A stretch of DNA of 64,000 nucleotides from Spisula solida (GCA_947247005.1 OX365956.1:317501-381500); one strand, 5' to 3'. Counted from the first letter of the stretch, positions 1 through 11,427 are shown. The notes: generated from the sequence alone by a model not told the origin. Made by a program: numbers and translations.

Positions 1-474
1 TCGTGTGTTGTCGTTATTGTATCATAAGAATGTTTTGATTAGTTAAAATCACAACGGATATTCAAGGTTACCATGTTAAATGTTCTGAGCTATATACAGT
101 TTAAAAAAACACCAGTAAAAACAAATCCATAGTGTTGGTCACTTTATTACGTGGAAGATAATGAACATCTTCGGCAGATTGAAACATCGATATGCTAGCA
201 CTTTAGTTCCGTAATAAAGACTCACGAAGCATAATTTGTATTCATTAGAGTGACATATGATTTAATTCATACCAACTGCTTCTAGCTAGATCAACTGTCA
301 GATCAGGTATCTCTATACGACAATTTATATACAACTTTAACATGTGTTGTCATTTATTTAAACTACTGGTTATAAACCAACACTGCATAACTAGACATAT
401 TTACTGAGACAGAATATATAATCAATTCAAATCACTATTACATTTTTTATTAAATATATTTTTAAAGTTTCTGG
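1..474. other. AT-rich non-coding stretch
   Basis: I see no coding region, RNA gene or repeat here. The plus-strand T-run near 446 gives a possible AATAAA on the minus strand, downstream of the minus-strand reading frame at 475-759, but its use is unproven. Confidence 0.4.
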
Positions 475-759
475 TTAAGTCCATGAGTCGCCTGAATGTT
501 CACAAGATCTGTGACCGAAGTCCAATGGTTGCCAGCTCTCACATTCACACTCATTTGGATCAGTGCATCGGCCATCACGGTTTTTAAAGTTCAAAGAGTA
601 AGTCGATGTGTTCAACCAGTCGCAGGTATTTTGACATTGAATATTCATTGGACGGGTCGATGAGATAAAAACAGGTAAAATCGTTAAATGTAAAACTGTA
701 AATTTCGTGCTAATTATGTTTTGTACAATTACAATTTGACTGTTTGTGTACGGGCACAT
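475..759 (-). CDS. possible EGF-like exon or small cysteine-rich secreted protein (partial)
   Basis: This is an open frame of 94 residues that I do not recognise as a named protein. Its C-terminal half has six cysteines (C42, C46, C65, C71, C73, C86) spaced x3, x18, x5, x1, x12. The stretch RCTDPNECECES followed by a Trp resembles the CxC turn of EGF-like domains. A hydrophobic run at about residues 20-34 could be the end of a signal peptide. On the minus strand a TTTACAG shortly before that run could be a splice acceptor, so the start codon shown may be only the open edge of an exon. The frame is on the same strand as the receptor at 1109-2263 and downstream of it, but no splice link is visible. 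It could also be chance; EGF-like spacing with x18 between the second and third cysteine is unusually long. Confidence 0.25.
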   Translation of the reverse strand: MCPYTNSQIVIVQNIISTKFTVLHLTILPVFISSTRPMNIQCQNTCDWLNTSTYSLNFKNRDGRCTDPNECECESWQPLDFGHRSCEHSGDSWT

Positions 760-930
760 TCCCGTATGGGAAATAAGCTGCTCTCGTTAAGCCAAGGTCC
801 CCTGAGCATTTATTGCCTCGGTAATGTACTCCCGATTTACATTGATGAGTTATCAGGACATCGGGAACAGGTCCATCGTTGTCGATGGGAAGCTTCGGTG
901 AAGTCATGAGACAGTTTGTGATATAGGAAG

Positions 931-980
931 CAATCGGGTGGCATCGGGTGGCATCGGGTGATATCGGGTGATATCGGGAG
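931..980. repeat. decamer tandem repeat, five units
   Basis: Five consecutive 10-bp units of the form NNATCGGGTG (variants CA, GC, GC, AT, AT) end in a degenerate AACATCGCCG. It is GC-richer than its surroundings and lies about 130 bp past the stop codon of the receptor gene. Confidence 0.85.
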
Positions 981-1108
981 AACATCGCCGATGGGGAATT
1001 CCCCAGTGGGACATAGGCTTTATGTAATAACGGTCAAGCAAACGACCTGCGACTGGTCAGAAAAACTCCGACTATACCCTCTAAAAATAATAAAGAATAA
1101 TAGATAAA

Positions 1109-2263
1109 TCACGAGTTATTCACAGCGGGAGACAACTCTTTAGGAAATACTTGAGTCTCCGTGGTATAACATCGTCCATGTAAAACTTCATACACTTTCG
1201 ACCGGAAGTCTTTGGTTCCCACAGCGTATATCAATGGGTTCAGAAATGAGTTAGAGAAGCCGAGGACCAGTAGATGTGTTCCTATGACGTCCTGCAGGGT
1301 ACAATTCCTCTCTGCGTTTATCAGCTGCATGATGGTTGCTATGATGAAGGGTAACCACGTGATAAAAACACAACCAAGAACTGCCGCGAACGTTTTCACA
1401 GATCTCAAAGTTCTGGCGGAAATACCGAATACACCGTTTGATCGTCTGTCTGCTTGTAGCTTCTCTATTGTCTGTATCTGCTTGATGTGAAATCTCGCAC
1501 TTTTAAATAATATGCCATAAATCACAAACATAGCCGTGAACGGGATTATTGCGGATATTGAAAAAATAAATATAATGTAATAGTTGGTCAACACGTACAT
1601 AAACGAACAGTAGCCTCGATATGAATCTATCCCGCCATTCCAACCAACCAATGGCAAGACTCCAATCACCAAGGAGACGAACCAGGACCACATGATTCCT
1701 AGAATTGTTTTTCGAGTGGTCATAATGACTTTGTATCTTAACGCTCTGGTCACGGCAATATATCTGTCCACAGCAACACATGTTAGAGACCACACTGACG
1801 CCGATATGCTGGCAATGGTGACCCCAATACGTGCTAGGCACATATTATAGTCACTTTCGTTTGATTTAGTTGCTAAGGTGACAATAGACACTAAACCAAC
1901 GAAGAGATCTGACACACCGAGTGATGCAATGAATATATAGGTTGGTGTATGGAACCTTCGGTTGAATATTATAAATAACAAAACAACAATATTGGTGACC
2001 ATGATTAAAACAGTCAGTGGAATAAGAATCTTCTGTTTAGTCTGCTCGTGAATATTGTTCGGTCCATGAGGACACGCCGTCCCCTCACCAATCGTTACAG
2101 TAGAGTTACTGAGCATTGACATCGCGCACTTCCACACTCCACCAATGTTGGCGCATGCGCGTTGATGTTGACTCGATGACGCTGTTGGTGGAATGATTTC
2201 AATCCAGACTATAGAATCGTGTGAAAATATATTCTTTTGATTACTACTTAACTTAGAATCCAT
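1109..2263 (-). CDS. class A (rhodopsin-like) G-protein-coupled receptor, adenosine/MECA-like orphan
   Basis: This is a complete, intronless 384-residue seven-transmembrane receptor of the plasma membrane, expected to signal through heterotrimeric G proteins. Landmark residues can be seen: N91 (TM1), D119 in SLGVSD (TM2), C142 at the start of TM3 with partner C219 in the second extracellular loop, D166-R167-Y168 (TM3 end), W192/W194 (TM4), P241 and Y249 (TM5), W303 and P305 in ITWLPF (TM6), and N342-P343-L344-I345-Y346 (TM7). TM7 is followed by a short helix 8 and C365, a possible palmitoylation site. LVGWN after TM4 and NSFLNPLIYA in TM7 recall adenosine and GPR119-type receptors of the MECA group, but retention of both the C142-C219 pair and P241 argues against the lipid-receptor branch. 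The N-terminus is about 78 residues with a glycosylation site at N53 and three cysteines, and no clear signal peptide. M48 or M50 could be alternative starts. The ligand cannot be inferred. Confidence 0.92.
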   Translation of the reverse strand: MDSKLSSNQKNIFSHDSIVWIEIIPPTASSSQHQRACANIGGVWKCAMSMLSNSTVTIGEGTACPHGPNNIHEQTKQKILIPLTVLIMVTNIVVLLFIIFNRRFHTPTYIFIASLGVSDLFVGLVSIVTLATKSNESDYNMCLARIGVTIASISASVWSLTCVAVDRYIAVTRALRYKVIMTTRKTILGIMWSWFVSLVIGVLPLVGWNGGIDSYRGYCSFMYVLTNYYIIFIFSISAIIPFTAMFVIYGILFKSARFHIKQIQTIEKLQADRRSNGVFGISARTLRSVKTFAAVLGCVFITWLPFIIATIMQLINAERNCTLQDVIGTHLLVLGFSNSFLNPLIYAVGTKDFRSKVYEVLHGRCYTTETQVFPKELSPAVNNS

Positions 2264-4012
2264 TTTCCCAGTTTATCGTCTGATTCACTTAAAGCCGATC
2301 ATAGTGTCTAACACAAGCTTACGTTAGAATCACTTTTAGCACTTGGATCACACGCTAATGTTGGTAACAATACTCCTCTGATAGACAAATAACTTCAAGT
2401 TTGAATGCACACGTTTTCAGTGTATTAAACAATGTCTTTAAATACCAAATGCATGTATGTTACTTTGCCCTCCTACGTTTTTCGCCAAATGCACGTCGTA
2501 ATTTAAATGACTCTTATCACTGTTTGGTAAATAGTTTCGTTCCAACAAACAATCCGCTATATCACGTAATGTATGATTTCTATTTGATTAATGTTCCAAA
2601 AGTTGGTCATTCACGAAGTTACTACGATTATAATCGTTCGATTCCGCAGTTGCACAAACTGCTGCTTATGATTTCATTCGTTGTATCACAATTTCCTTAT
2701 TGAATGAGTATTACCTTCATTGCGCGTGTCAACTCTATCATAAATACTACGCAAACTCTGTCATTTTGTTGATGTGTCATACGAATAAGGTGAACTACAC
2801 CTACTTTATATCTATAATTAAAATGTTAATTAAACAATACGTGTTAATTATTCATACATATATTCAATACGCGTAGCTGTACTTTGACAGGCTCCCGTCA
2901 AAGCTCATGTGGCATTCATCTAGACCATCCACTCATAAATACATACAACTATCCCGGCGCTTCCGCTTAAAGCTTTGTGATATTTATTTGCGAATATCAA
3001 AATATTAGATTTTAAATAGTTCCTCAGACTAATTATATTGGTGCATACACGGATGCAGAGAGTTTATTTAGTCTTTTTCAAACGAACGTGAATACCAAAC
3101 ACACGATTTGACACTCAATAAAGTCTTAGTTAAATCATTTCATTCAATAAAACTGCCTCACTTCCGTGTACAGAACATGCTTCCATTTAATCCCATTACA
3201 AACACGTGTACCCGGGACTGATAGCCTATCAGCTTGCTGTCAGTTAACATTCTTACAGATTTCCATATACGGACTTTTATCAAGTTGACGAGTTTACGCA
3301 AACAAGTCTTATAGTCATTATAGTCTGATCACCTCGGGCTTTATGCATTGTATTGTATTTACCGGAGACAAACGGAAATGACCGACCTATCACGATCGAT
3401 AGTCATTATTGAACTGAACTATTGTATCATCAGGTATGTTCGTGGGTATTTGAATTCGTCAATTAAGATTGAAAAGAACTTTCGTGGAGGTAATAAATTC
3501 GTGGATTTTGAGGTCGTAGGAGAACCCCATCATCGCGTGTTTCGGGTGGATCAGTGAATAGTGGTGATTTGGTTTGGTTGTCAAGGTGATCCTAGAGACG
3601 AACGAACTGTAACAACCAGGAATTATATCACGTGTACAGTAATGAGACACCTTGATGATACCAGTGCTTAATTGTTGCCAACAAAATGGACAATTTCTGC
3701 TGAACAAGCCTGAAGTATGCTCAATCTTTAAATGGAATTCTTGAAAATGTAGATTAAGTACTTAAACGCCTTTTTGCGAATTGCCTTGAACTGTTTGAGG
3801 GATGGTAAATCTAATACTTGGTTAGAAAAATTGACATGTCGACATTTTACACAATCTTTACATTTTTAGTAATATATAAGCGGACAGTTTCCTCACACCA
3901 GACAAGAGCTGACCTCGAACACCGCGCTCCACTATTATCAGTGCCTTGTATTGATATTACGAGATTATCTATTCAGAATAAAACGCTCCATAGCTACAGC
4001 GTTACCGTCTTC
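2264..4012. other. upstream flank of the receptor gene, no gene recognised
   Basis: This is AT-rich sequence on the 5' side of the minus-strand receptor. Open frames such as 2401-2703 (plus) and 3459-3707 (minus) have no recognisable domain. I could not place a TATA box or initiator with confidence. A short stretch near 3486-3520 (TTCGTGGATTTTGAGGTCG) resembles a motif also seen near 29820 and 50960, probably repeat-derived. Confidence 0.4.
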
Positions 4013-4470
4013 TGTATAGAGGTCGGGGCTTCTACGTTGAAAAGGGCAGATAATTTGTATACAAACTGCTTGATAGAGTTACCTACTCTGGTGTAGGTCT
4101 TGGCGTCATGATGGTGAACAAGTATGTAAAGTATCAAAGCAATATATTAATGCATTATAAACATATTAGAGGTTGTACCTGAACATTAACAGTGTGCCTG
4201 ACATTAGCATTTCTACGTAGAAAAGGGGGCATAATTTTAACAAAATGCTTGACAGAGTTACCTACTCCTGTGTATGGGTTGGGTCATGATGACGCACAAG
4301 TATCGAATATCAAAGCAATATGTCAATGTATGTACTTTGAAGATATGAGATGTTAAAAAAACTTGAAACTAAACTTAAGCGCAAATATTACGACGTCGTC
4401 AATGCCGAATCCGACGCCGAAGCCTGGGTGACTGTAATAGCTCAACTTATTCTTCGAATAGTTGAGCTAA
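4013..4470 (+). mobile_element. bivalve core-repeat element, family III (pearl/HINE-like), two core units
   Basis: Two diverged core units begin near 4015 and 4200. Each has a GGGCAGATAA or GGGGCATAAT-type box, then GAGTTACCTACTC, then GTCATGATG and a CAAAGCAATAT tail. The element ends in a GCCGAATCCGACGCCGAAGC stretch and a hairpin (arms TAGCTCAACT and AGTTGAGCTA, about 4437-4468) followed by CTAA. Families I and II in this window share the plan of core repeats, 3' hairpin and then AGCTAA. That plan fits Helentron-associated (HINE/pearl) elements of bivalves, but the class is an inference. Confidence 0.55.
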
Positions 4471-5074
4471 CACAATTCTTCTTGGTCTCATTTCCAGCTA
4501 CAACCCGTAACTAATCAAACCTACTACAAACGCATATAGTGCATCTATCTATACATACATAGAAACAATATACATGCTATCAAATCCTAAACGGACATTT
4601 TCCCCACGCCAAAAAAAAATCTTGTTCACGAACTCGGGGATACGATATAAACTAAGACGATCATTGAGTCTAACATACGTCTAGGATGGAATGGAAAGTT
4701 ATAACATTCTGCTCTATGGATCATCAGAAGTACCAATCGCCACATTAAATGCAAAACAACACTCAGGAAACCAAGGACGATGTCCAACAACTTGTAAAAT
4801 GACCGGTCAAGTCAAACGAAACCAAGAAAGTCATGCGCAAAGCTGAATGAACGTACATCAGCAATATCATCAACGACTATCTCGAGAAGTTAACATTGGA
4901 ACTGTCCTTCACTACGGGAACATGGTCACTTGGTCTGCGACAGCAAGGGGCAGGTAGAAAATCAGCGACTTTATCAAACATGTAAGAAATTGGACATTGT
5001 TGTAAAATGGAAGGGTATATCGACGTCCGCGGCTTAGGATCACTTTACACTGCACGACTGAGTAACAGTTTTAC
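4471..5074. other. non-coding stretch, nothing recognised
   Basis: No gene, RNA or repeat structure seen between the family III element and the inverted-repeat element that starts at 5080. Confidence 0.4.
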
Positions 5075-5079
5075 AGCCC

Positions 5080-6270
5080 GCATGGCCGTAACTAGGGGGG
5101 GTGCGTCGGGTGCGAACGCACCCCCCTTTTTCGCCAAAGTATCCTTTTTTGTTGGTGAAATTTACAAACCTTGCAATTTTTTCGAGCTCGCTTCGCTCGC
5201 AAAATTACTTTTCAGTCAATATATTCAAGCTTAGTACGTGTCTGTGGCATGCTGTTCAGATAAACAATGCATTTTTTTCTAGCTCGCTCCGCTCGCAAAA
5301 TAAATATTATAGAACATTTAGAGAACAAGTTTTTCTGGTTTGCTGCTAGGCTGAAGACTGCGTTTTCTTCTTTTAGCTGGCATTCTGTTCAGATCGAACA
5401 ATGCATTTTTATGGATGAAATTTATAAATTCCGATTTTTTTTCAAGCTCGCTTCGCTCGCAAATTAACTTTTTCAGTACTTTAGTCAATGTCTTCTATAG
5501 TTTAGAACTAGTCTGTGATATATGCTGTTCAGTTAAGCAATGCATTTTTTCTTGCTCGCTTCGCTCGCTTCGCTCGCTCAATAACTTTATCAGCATGGCT
5601 TCGCTCGCTCATTTCAAAATTGAATAGTATAAAGTTGAGAAAGGGTTTGTGTGGTTTGCATCAGTAAGCTGCATTGCATTTTTCTTCCAGTTCGTTTCGC
5701 TCGCTGTTTATTAAATTTTTAACAGTGAATAGTAGATAAGGTAGAGAATTTCTTCTAATTTGATTCTCTCGCTTGTATTCGTTTAATAACATCAAGTAGA
5801 GAACGATTGTGTGTTCCATGCAGCTCAGAAAACATTATTATATGCTCGCTCAATATTTAAACTTAATCTGTATAAAATAACAAGTAGAGCACAAAAAAAC
5901 ACATGGAATTTTGTGTCCCATGCAGGTCAGATAACTAATGTGTTTTTTCTCGCTCGCTTCGAAATAGCGTCATTTGAAGAACAAGTTTGTATGCATATCA
6001 GATAAATTATGCAGTTTTTCTAGCACACTTTGCTCGCACAATAACAGTTTACTGCCTGTGCATTGTGTCAATAGAAGAACGAGTTTGTGTGGTATAGAAG
6101 GCATCTCAGATAAACAGAACATTTTTCTCAAGGAATGTACTGTGTAATTAGCCACAACCTCCGTCAGCAGGAGGGGCAGATCTACACACCCCTCCTTATC
6201 TCAACAATCCAGTCACCTCTTCAAGACCCGATTTCGCACCCCCTCTTGAAAAATCCTAGTTACGGCCATG
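5080..6270. mobile_element. non-autonomous element filled with GCTCGCTTCGCTCGC repeats
   Basis: The ends are inverted: CATGGCCGTAACTAGG at 5081-5096 and its complement CCTAGTTACGGCCATG at 6255-6270. A CG-rich G-run or C-run (GGGGGGTGCG and CGCACCCCC) lies just inside each end. AGCCC occurs immediately outside on both sides (5075-5079 and 6271-6275), a possible 5-bp target duplication. The interior is a degenerate tandem array of roughly 130-150 bp units. Each carries a CAGATAAACAATGCATTTTT-like block followed by one or more GCTCGCTTCGCTCGC motifs. Reading frames here give repetitive Ser-Leu-Ala peptides and are artefacts. No transposase is present. Confidence 0.65.
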
Positions 6271-6275
6271 AGCCC

Positions 6276-7065
6276 AAACATGTATAATATATCACAGAAA
6301 TGCAATTACGATTTAAAAGATTACACAAACTTTTGTGAAACCTATTTGAGCAAGTAGGTTCTGCTATTTATTCGGTGCGAATATTTACAAACATTTCATT
6401 GATGAAATAAGTAAGTCAACATCAAAGTAAAACGGCTTTCGCCGAACTGGATATATTATCCGAGATGCAACCCTAGTCACGTGACAAGAATGCGTTCTTA
6501 CGGTGGCCAGAATAAATAATAAAATGATGACGTCACGGCCCGTGCTGGTAAAACAAGTTTGTGACGTTTTAGCAGAATCAAAAGACATAACTCGAGTTAA
6601 ATCGTTTAAGGTTAACATTCCACGTCGGTTAAATGCATAAATTAAAGTAATCCCGGAATTGTTTTGAGCGGATGAGTCATTTCCTATGTGGTGATTTGTA
6701 ATTACGAGTGAGTTGAATTTGATGGATTGTCTCACGAAAACAAAACACGACAATGCAGTTACTTACAATACGAGATTATTAATATTTAAGTAAATTAAGA
6801 TATGGAATTTGCATGTTTTGTTCCCTTTTAAAAGCTTAGGAGGTGGAGGAGGTGGAGGAGATGGTCTTGCGTTTTTTCGTCAAACAAAAAGTTGATTTTA
6901 CTCACACAGACAGGAATAATCACTATGTATGGGGTTTGCTACCACAGATAGGAGGTGGAACGTCAATTAATTCTGTCAACAAGGGGGCCATGATGGTCCT
7001 ATATCGCTCACATGCGAAACATTGCTTGTGCTACTTACCAAATGCATCAAATAGCCCAGACTAGT
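6276..7065. other. non-coding stretch with unassigned open frames
   Basis: A 122-residue minus-strand frame (6385-6753) and a 73-residue plus-strand frame (6843-7064) are open, but neither shows a domain, signal or codon pattern I recognise. A short GGAGGT purine run lies at 6839-6861. Confidence 0.35.
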
Positions 7066-7724
7066 GGCCTCTAATGGGTTCACAAGCATTTTCTAAGATT
7101 TAACCTAGTGACCTAGTTTTTGAGCCTACATAATCCAGTCTCGAATTTGACCTCGGTTTCATAAAGACAAACATTCTGACCAAGTTTCATGAAGATTGGG
7201 CCATAACTGTGTCTTCTAATGTGTTCACAAACTTTTTCTAAGATTTAACCTAGTAAACTAGTTTTTGACCAAACAAACCCGAGTTTTAAACTTGAACATT
7301 ATTTCATAGAGACAAACATTCTGACCAAGTGTCATGAAGATTGGGCCATAACTGTGTCTTCTAATGTTTTCACAATTTTGTTCTAAGATTTGACCTAGTG
7401 ACCTAGTTTTTGACCCAACATAACCCAGTTTCCAACTTATAGAGAAAAACATTCTGACCAAGATTCGTGAAGATTGTGGCATAATTGTGTCCTCTAATAT
7501 GTTCACTAGCTTTTTCTAAGATTTGACCTAGTGACCTAGTTTTTGATCCCACATAACCCAGTTAGGAACTAGATTTATAGAGACAAACATTCTGACCAAG
7601 TTTCATGAAGATTGGGCTATAACTATGGCCTCTAGTTTGTTCACAATAAATTGTGAACGGACAACGGACGGACGAAGAGTGATCACAAAAGCGCACCCTG
7701 TCGCTTTGTGACAGGTGAGCTAAA
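7066..7724 (+). mobile_element. bivalve core-repeat element, family I (about 145-bp units)
   Basis: About four to five tandem units start near 7071, 7216, 7361, 7495 and 7632, giving periods of 145, 145, 134 and 137 bp. Each has CTAATG...TTCACA, then GACCTAGTGACCTAGTTTTT, then ACATTCTGACCAAG and GAAGATTGGGCCATAACT. The 3' end has a hairpin (CACCCTGTC and GACAGGTG with a GCTTTGT loop) followed by AGCTAAA, the same terminal plan as families II and III. Family II begins directly after it at 7725. Confidence 0.75.
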
Positions 7725-8185
7725 CAAGAGCACGACCCACGAGTTCTAGACGATCGACTTTCTCGTATTTGATAGTACCCTTGCCATCTAAGAGTAACAG
7801 GGACAGATAACTCTATAAATATAGGACAGAGGGTTACCAGCCTTGTCAGTACGGACTCCCGTTGTGATGGTGAACAACTATGTTGAGTTTCAAATGGATA
7901 CCTTTTATATTCTGAGAAATCAACATTTACGTGTCAGAAAGGAGGAATTACTCTTATAGAATGCTGGATATATTTATTCCCTCTTGTCAGTAGTTGTAGG
8001 TCATCACATTCCACAAGTGCATTAACTTTCAACTTGAAAGTTTTGATAGTGTTTGAGAAAATTCAGTTTATGTGTAAAATTTGCCAATATTTCTATGTAC
8101 TAAGTCGAAACAAGGGCAGATAACTCCATTAATATAGGTAACAGGGTTACCAAACTTGTCAGTATGGACTCTCTTGTGATGGGGA
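7725..8185 (+). mobile_element. core-repeat element family II, 5' part of a split copy
   Basis: It starts CAAGAGCACGACCCACGAG and runs through two or three core units (GGGCAGATAACTC ... GTTACCAGCCTTGTCAG ... GTGATGG). It aligns with the less interrupted copies at 30252-30840 and 62515-63077, then breaks off at 8185 within GTGATGGGGA. The missing 3' part resumes at 12899, so this copy was split by the 8188-12896 insertion. Confidence 0.8.
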
Positions 8186-8448
8186 TAGCTGAAATTGAAC
8201 CCATCAGTGTGAAACCATGTCAGGAAATAATTTAATTTTTCAATAAAAACCATTATGCTAAATTGAAAGTATACATATTTGTAAAGGATATTCATATAAA
8301 AAATGAAAAGGTGTTTTATCTCCAATTGGAAATTGTCATTTTTTGTGTCAAAATCCTGTAAAATGTACTCACTCAAATTTAATATAAATCACATTGTTGT
8401 GTTCTCCAATCTTTTATCCAGGTGCTCGACTATTTCCCTAATAAGTAT

Positions 8449-8550
8449 AGGTTATCGATCATATATTAGAATAATAAACGAAATAAGTACAAGTGAGCGA
8501 AGCGAACGCCTTACTTATTCGTTTATTATTCTAATATGTGATCTATAACC
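8449..8550. repeat. near-perfect 40-bp hairpin
   Basis: Left arm 8449-8489 (GGTTATCGATCATATATTAG onward) is complementary to 8512-8550 (ending CTAATATGTGATCTATAACC). The loop is about 22 bp and contains GAGCGAAGCGAACGC, close in sequence to the GCTCGCTTCGCTCGC motif of the 5080-6270 element. It lies just inside the left terminal repeat of the 4.7 kb element and has no counterpart at the right end. Confidence 0.85.
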
Positions 8551-8663
8551 GGCTTATAGTTTACCCGCCCCCTTTTTGGTGTCATTTCCAATGCTTTTGT
8601 TTGCAAACAATAGCATGCCCATTAATGGAGTAATGATGGTAAAATAAGGCAAGATTGTATGTA

Positions 8664-9512
8664 CGAGGGATGATCAACAAATACGTGGGAATATGCTTTG
8701 AAATCTTTATAACGTGACCAACACTTAAAATAATTGGTCATATAAAAGATTGAGGTATTACAAATACACAATGTACATAGCTATAAAACATTAAACTCGA
8801 GGTAAAATTTGGTCGAAACAACATAGAAACTGTAACTTTAAAAAATAGCTGTACAACCAGATACACTTCATAGACCTGTAAACAGAAACTCATTTTTCCT
8901 TTACAACTTACATGTAAATTATAAGAATTAGCTATTGGATATCATTAGTATGGATGACGTAATTTGTTATTGACGTCGTATAGCCTATTTGCATGTCGGC
9001 ATTGATTTCACAGGGCTACATATGATAGCATAAATATACCAAACATACACCTGTTTTGTTTGCTATTATATACCCCGGTTGTTGTTGCTTTGTGCAATAT
9101 TGCCATTAGTATGTTATGACGTTTCAATCGCAACCACACTTCATCGCCGATTTCTGTATCGCACTCATTTTCTGACGACTTTGAAGCAAATCGTTCTAAA
9201 ACGGAATTGTGACATTAAAACTTGTTTTTGAAATCATGAATGTAGTATTCATAACCCACCCTTTAAAAAATTACAAACGCACAAATTATACGTCATCGTT
9301 TGCTATGTCCAACGTTGGAAAATATGAAAATTTGGGTCGCATAATGTCAAAGAATATAGGAAACCGCATTCGTTCCGACGTTGGTTAATATTGATGATCA
9401 GCGGTGAATCAACTTGAAATACATTTATCTTCATGTATAGAAAATTTCATTCACTTTCAATGACAAATAAAGAAATTAGGGCTTTTTTCTTGTATTTGTT
9501 GATCACCCCTCA
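8664..9512. mobile_element. mariner-like non-autonomous element
   Basis: Inverted ends CGAGGGATGATCAACAAATA (from 8664) and TATTTGTTGATCACCCCTCA (to 9512) are flanked by TA at 8662-8663 and 9513-9514. CGAGGGRTGATCAA-type ends with a TA duplication are characteristic of the mariner family. The 849-bp interior has no transposase frame. It lies within the 4.7 kb element, so it is the younger insertion. Confidence 0.75.
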
Positions 9513-10277
9513 TATGTAAGCTGGTAATTGCTGATATAGGAATAACTGTACAATTTAGAGGGATGGCGGGTCTAGTTTTCCATATATGGACACAGCAAAA
9601 TTGTCCTAATAAATGGATTTACTTCATGAACCACTAACTAGATATTGTGTCCATTGCACAAATAAATGGATTAGAGGTCCAAAAATTTGAAAATCCCTGG
9701 CTTTTGATTGGACAAAGAAGTAGGGTAAACTATAAATTATATTAATGATATCCACACATTGTATCAAAACGTTTGACCACTTTATTACTAGAATTGACAA
9801 ATTCGATTTACACACAGCTGATTATTAGAGATGTATACACGACAACCTATGTGGACATGGAGAGCGGATAAGCGATATAAAACCGAGGGGTTGACTCAAA
9901 GGAATTTTAAAATGAAAATTATAAAGGGACATAGCTACTAAATGTCATTTTTGCTACCATGTCTAATTTTCGTGAAAGTGTTCATGTACACTTAGAGGCA
10001 CTTATAACTGTGCACTTACTCAAATCTCACTATCTCAGTATTTAGTGGGTATATTTTGTTGTAATTTGCAGTAAGCGTAGTTAAAAGATGCGTGATAATA
10101 GTTTAGCACATTTCATTTCATACCACACATGATTTAGGAAACGCTAGCACAATATTAAGCGTGTGTAAAATTATGAATTCACGAAATCTGCTCCTGTTTA
10201 AAGCGCACAGTTTTCCAACAGTTAACAACGTGTCCTTCTGGGCGTTTAAGTTATGCAATGTTGTCGCATTGACGTGG

Positions 10278-11157
10278 GTTGAGTTGAGTTGAGTTTTTTA
10301 GTTGAGTTGATTGATTGAGTTGAGTTGAGTTGAGTTGAGTTGAGTTGAGTTGAGTTGAGTTGAGTTGAGTTGAGTTGAGTTGAGTTGAGTTGAGTTGAGT
10401 TGAGTTGAGTTGAGTTGAGTTGAGTTGAGTTGAGTTGAGTTGAGTTGAGTTGAGTTGAGTTGAGTTGAGTTGAGTTGAGTTGAGTTGAGTTGAGTTGAGT
10501 TGAGTTGAGTTGAGTTGAGTTGAGTTGAGTTGAGTTGAGTTGAGTTGAGTTGAGTTGAGTTGAGTTGAGTTGAGTTGAGTTGAGTTGAGTTGAGTTGAGT
10601 TGAGTTGAGTTGAGTTGAGTTGAGTTGAGTTGAGTTGAGTTGAGTTGAGTTGAGTTGAGTTGAGTTGAGTTGAGTTGAGTTGAGTTGAGTTGAGTTGAGT
10701 TGAGTTGAGTTGAGTTGAGTTGAGTTGAGTTGAGTTGAGTTGAGTTGAGTTGAGTTGAGTTGAGTTGAGTTGAGTTGAGTTGAGTTGAGTTGAGTTGAGT
10801 TGAGTTGAGTTGAGTTGAGTTGAGTTGAGTTGAGTTGAGTTGAGTTGAGTTGAGTTGAGTTGAGTTGAGTTGAGTTGAGTTGAGTTGAGTTGAGTTGAGT
10901 TGAGTTGAGTTGAGTTGAGTTGAGTTGAGTTGAGTTGAGTTGAGTTGAGTTGAGTTGAGTTGAGTTGAGTTGAGTTGAGTTGAGTTGAGTTGAGTTGAGT
11001 TGAGTTGAGTTGAGTTGAGTTGAGTTGAGTTGAGTTGAGTTGAGTTGAGTTGAGTTGAGTTGAGTTGAGTTGAGTTGAGTTGAGTTGAGTTGAGTTGAGT
11101 TGAGTTGAGTTGAGTTGAGTTGAGTTGAGTTGAGTTGAGTTGAGTTGAGTTGAGTTG
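10278..11157. repeat. pentanucleotide microsatellite (TTGAG)n, about 168 perfect copies
   Basis: From about 10316 to 11157 the sequence is an uninterrupted 5-bp repeat with no visible variant. The first 40 bp are interrupted by T-runs. The minus-strand open frame it creates (Asn-Ser-Thr-Gln-Leu repeats) is an artefact, because a 5-bp unit opens all frames that lack a stop in 15 bp. Confidence 0.98.
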
Positions 11158-11159
11158 AT

Positions 11160-11427
<268 letters not shown>

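Noticed and set aside
5007..5627. Overlapping small proteins with Ser-Leu-Ala repeats
   Set aside because: They arise from the GCTCGCTTCGCTCGC motif read in different frames within a transposon-like element.
6385..6753. 122-residue minus-strand protein
   Set aside because: No domain, signal, or similarity recognised, and codon use looks like its non-coding surroundings.
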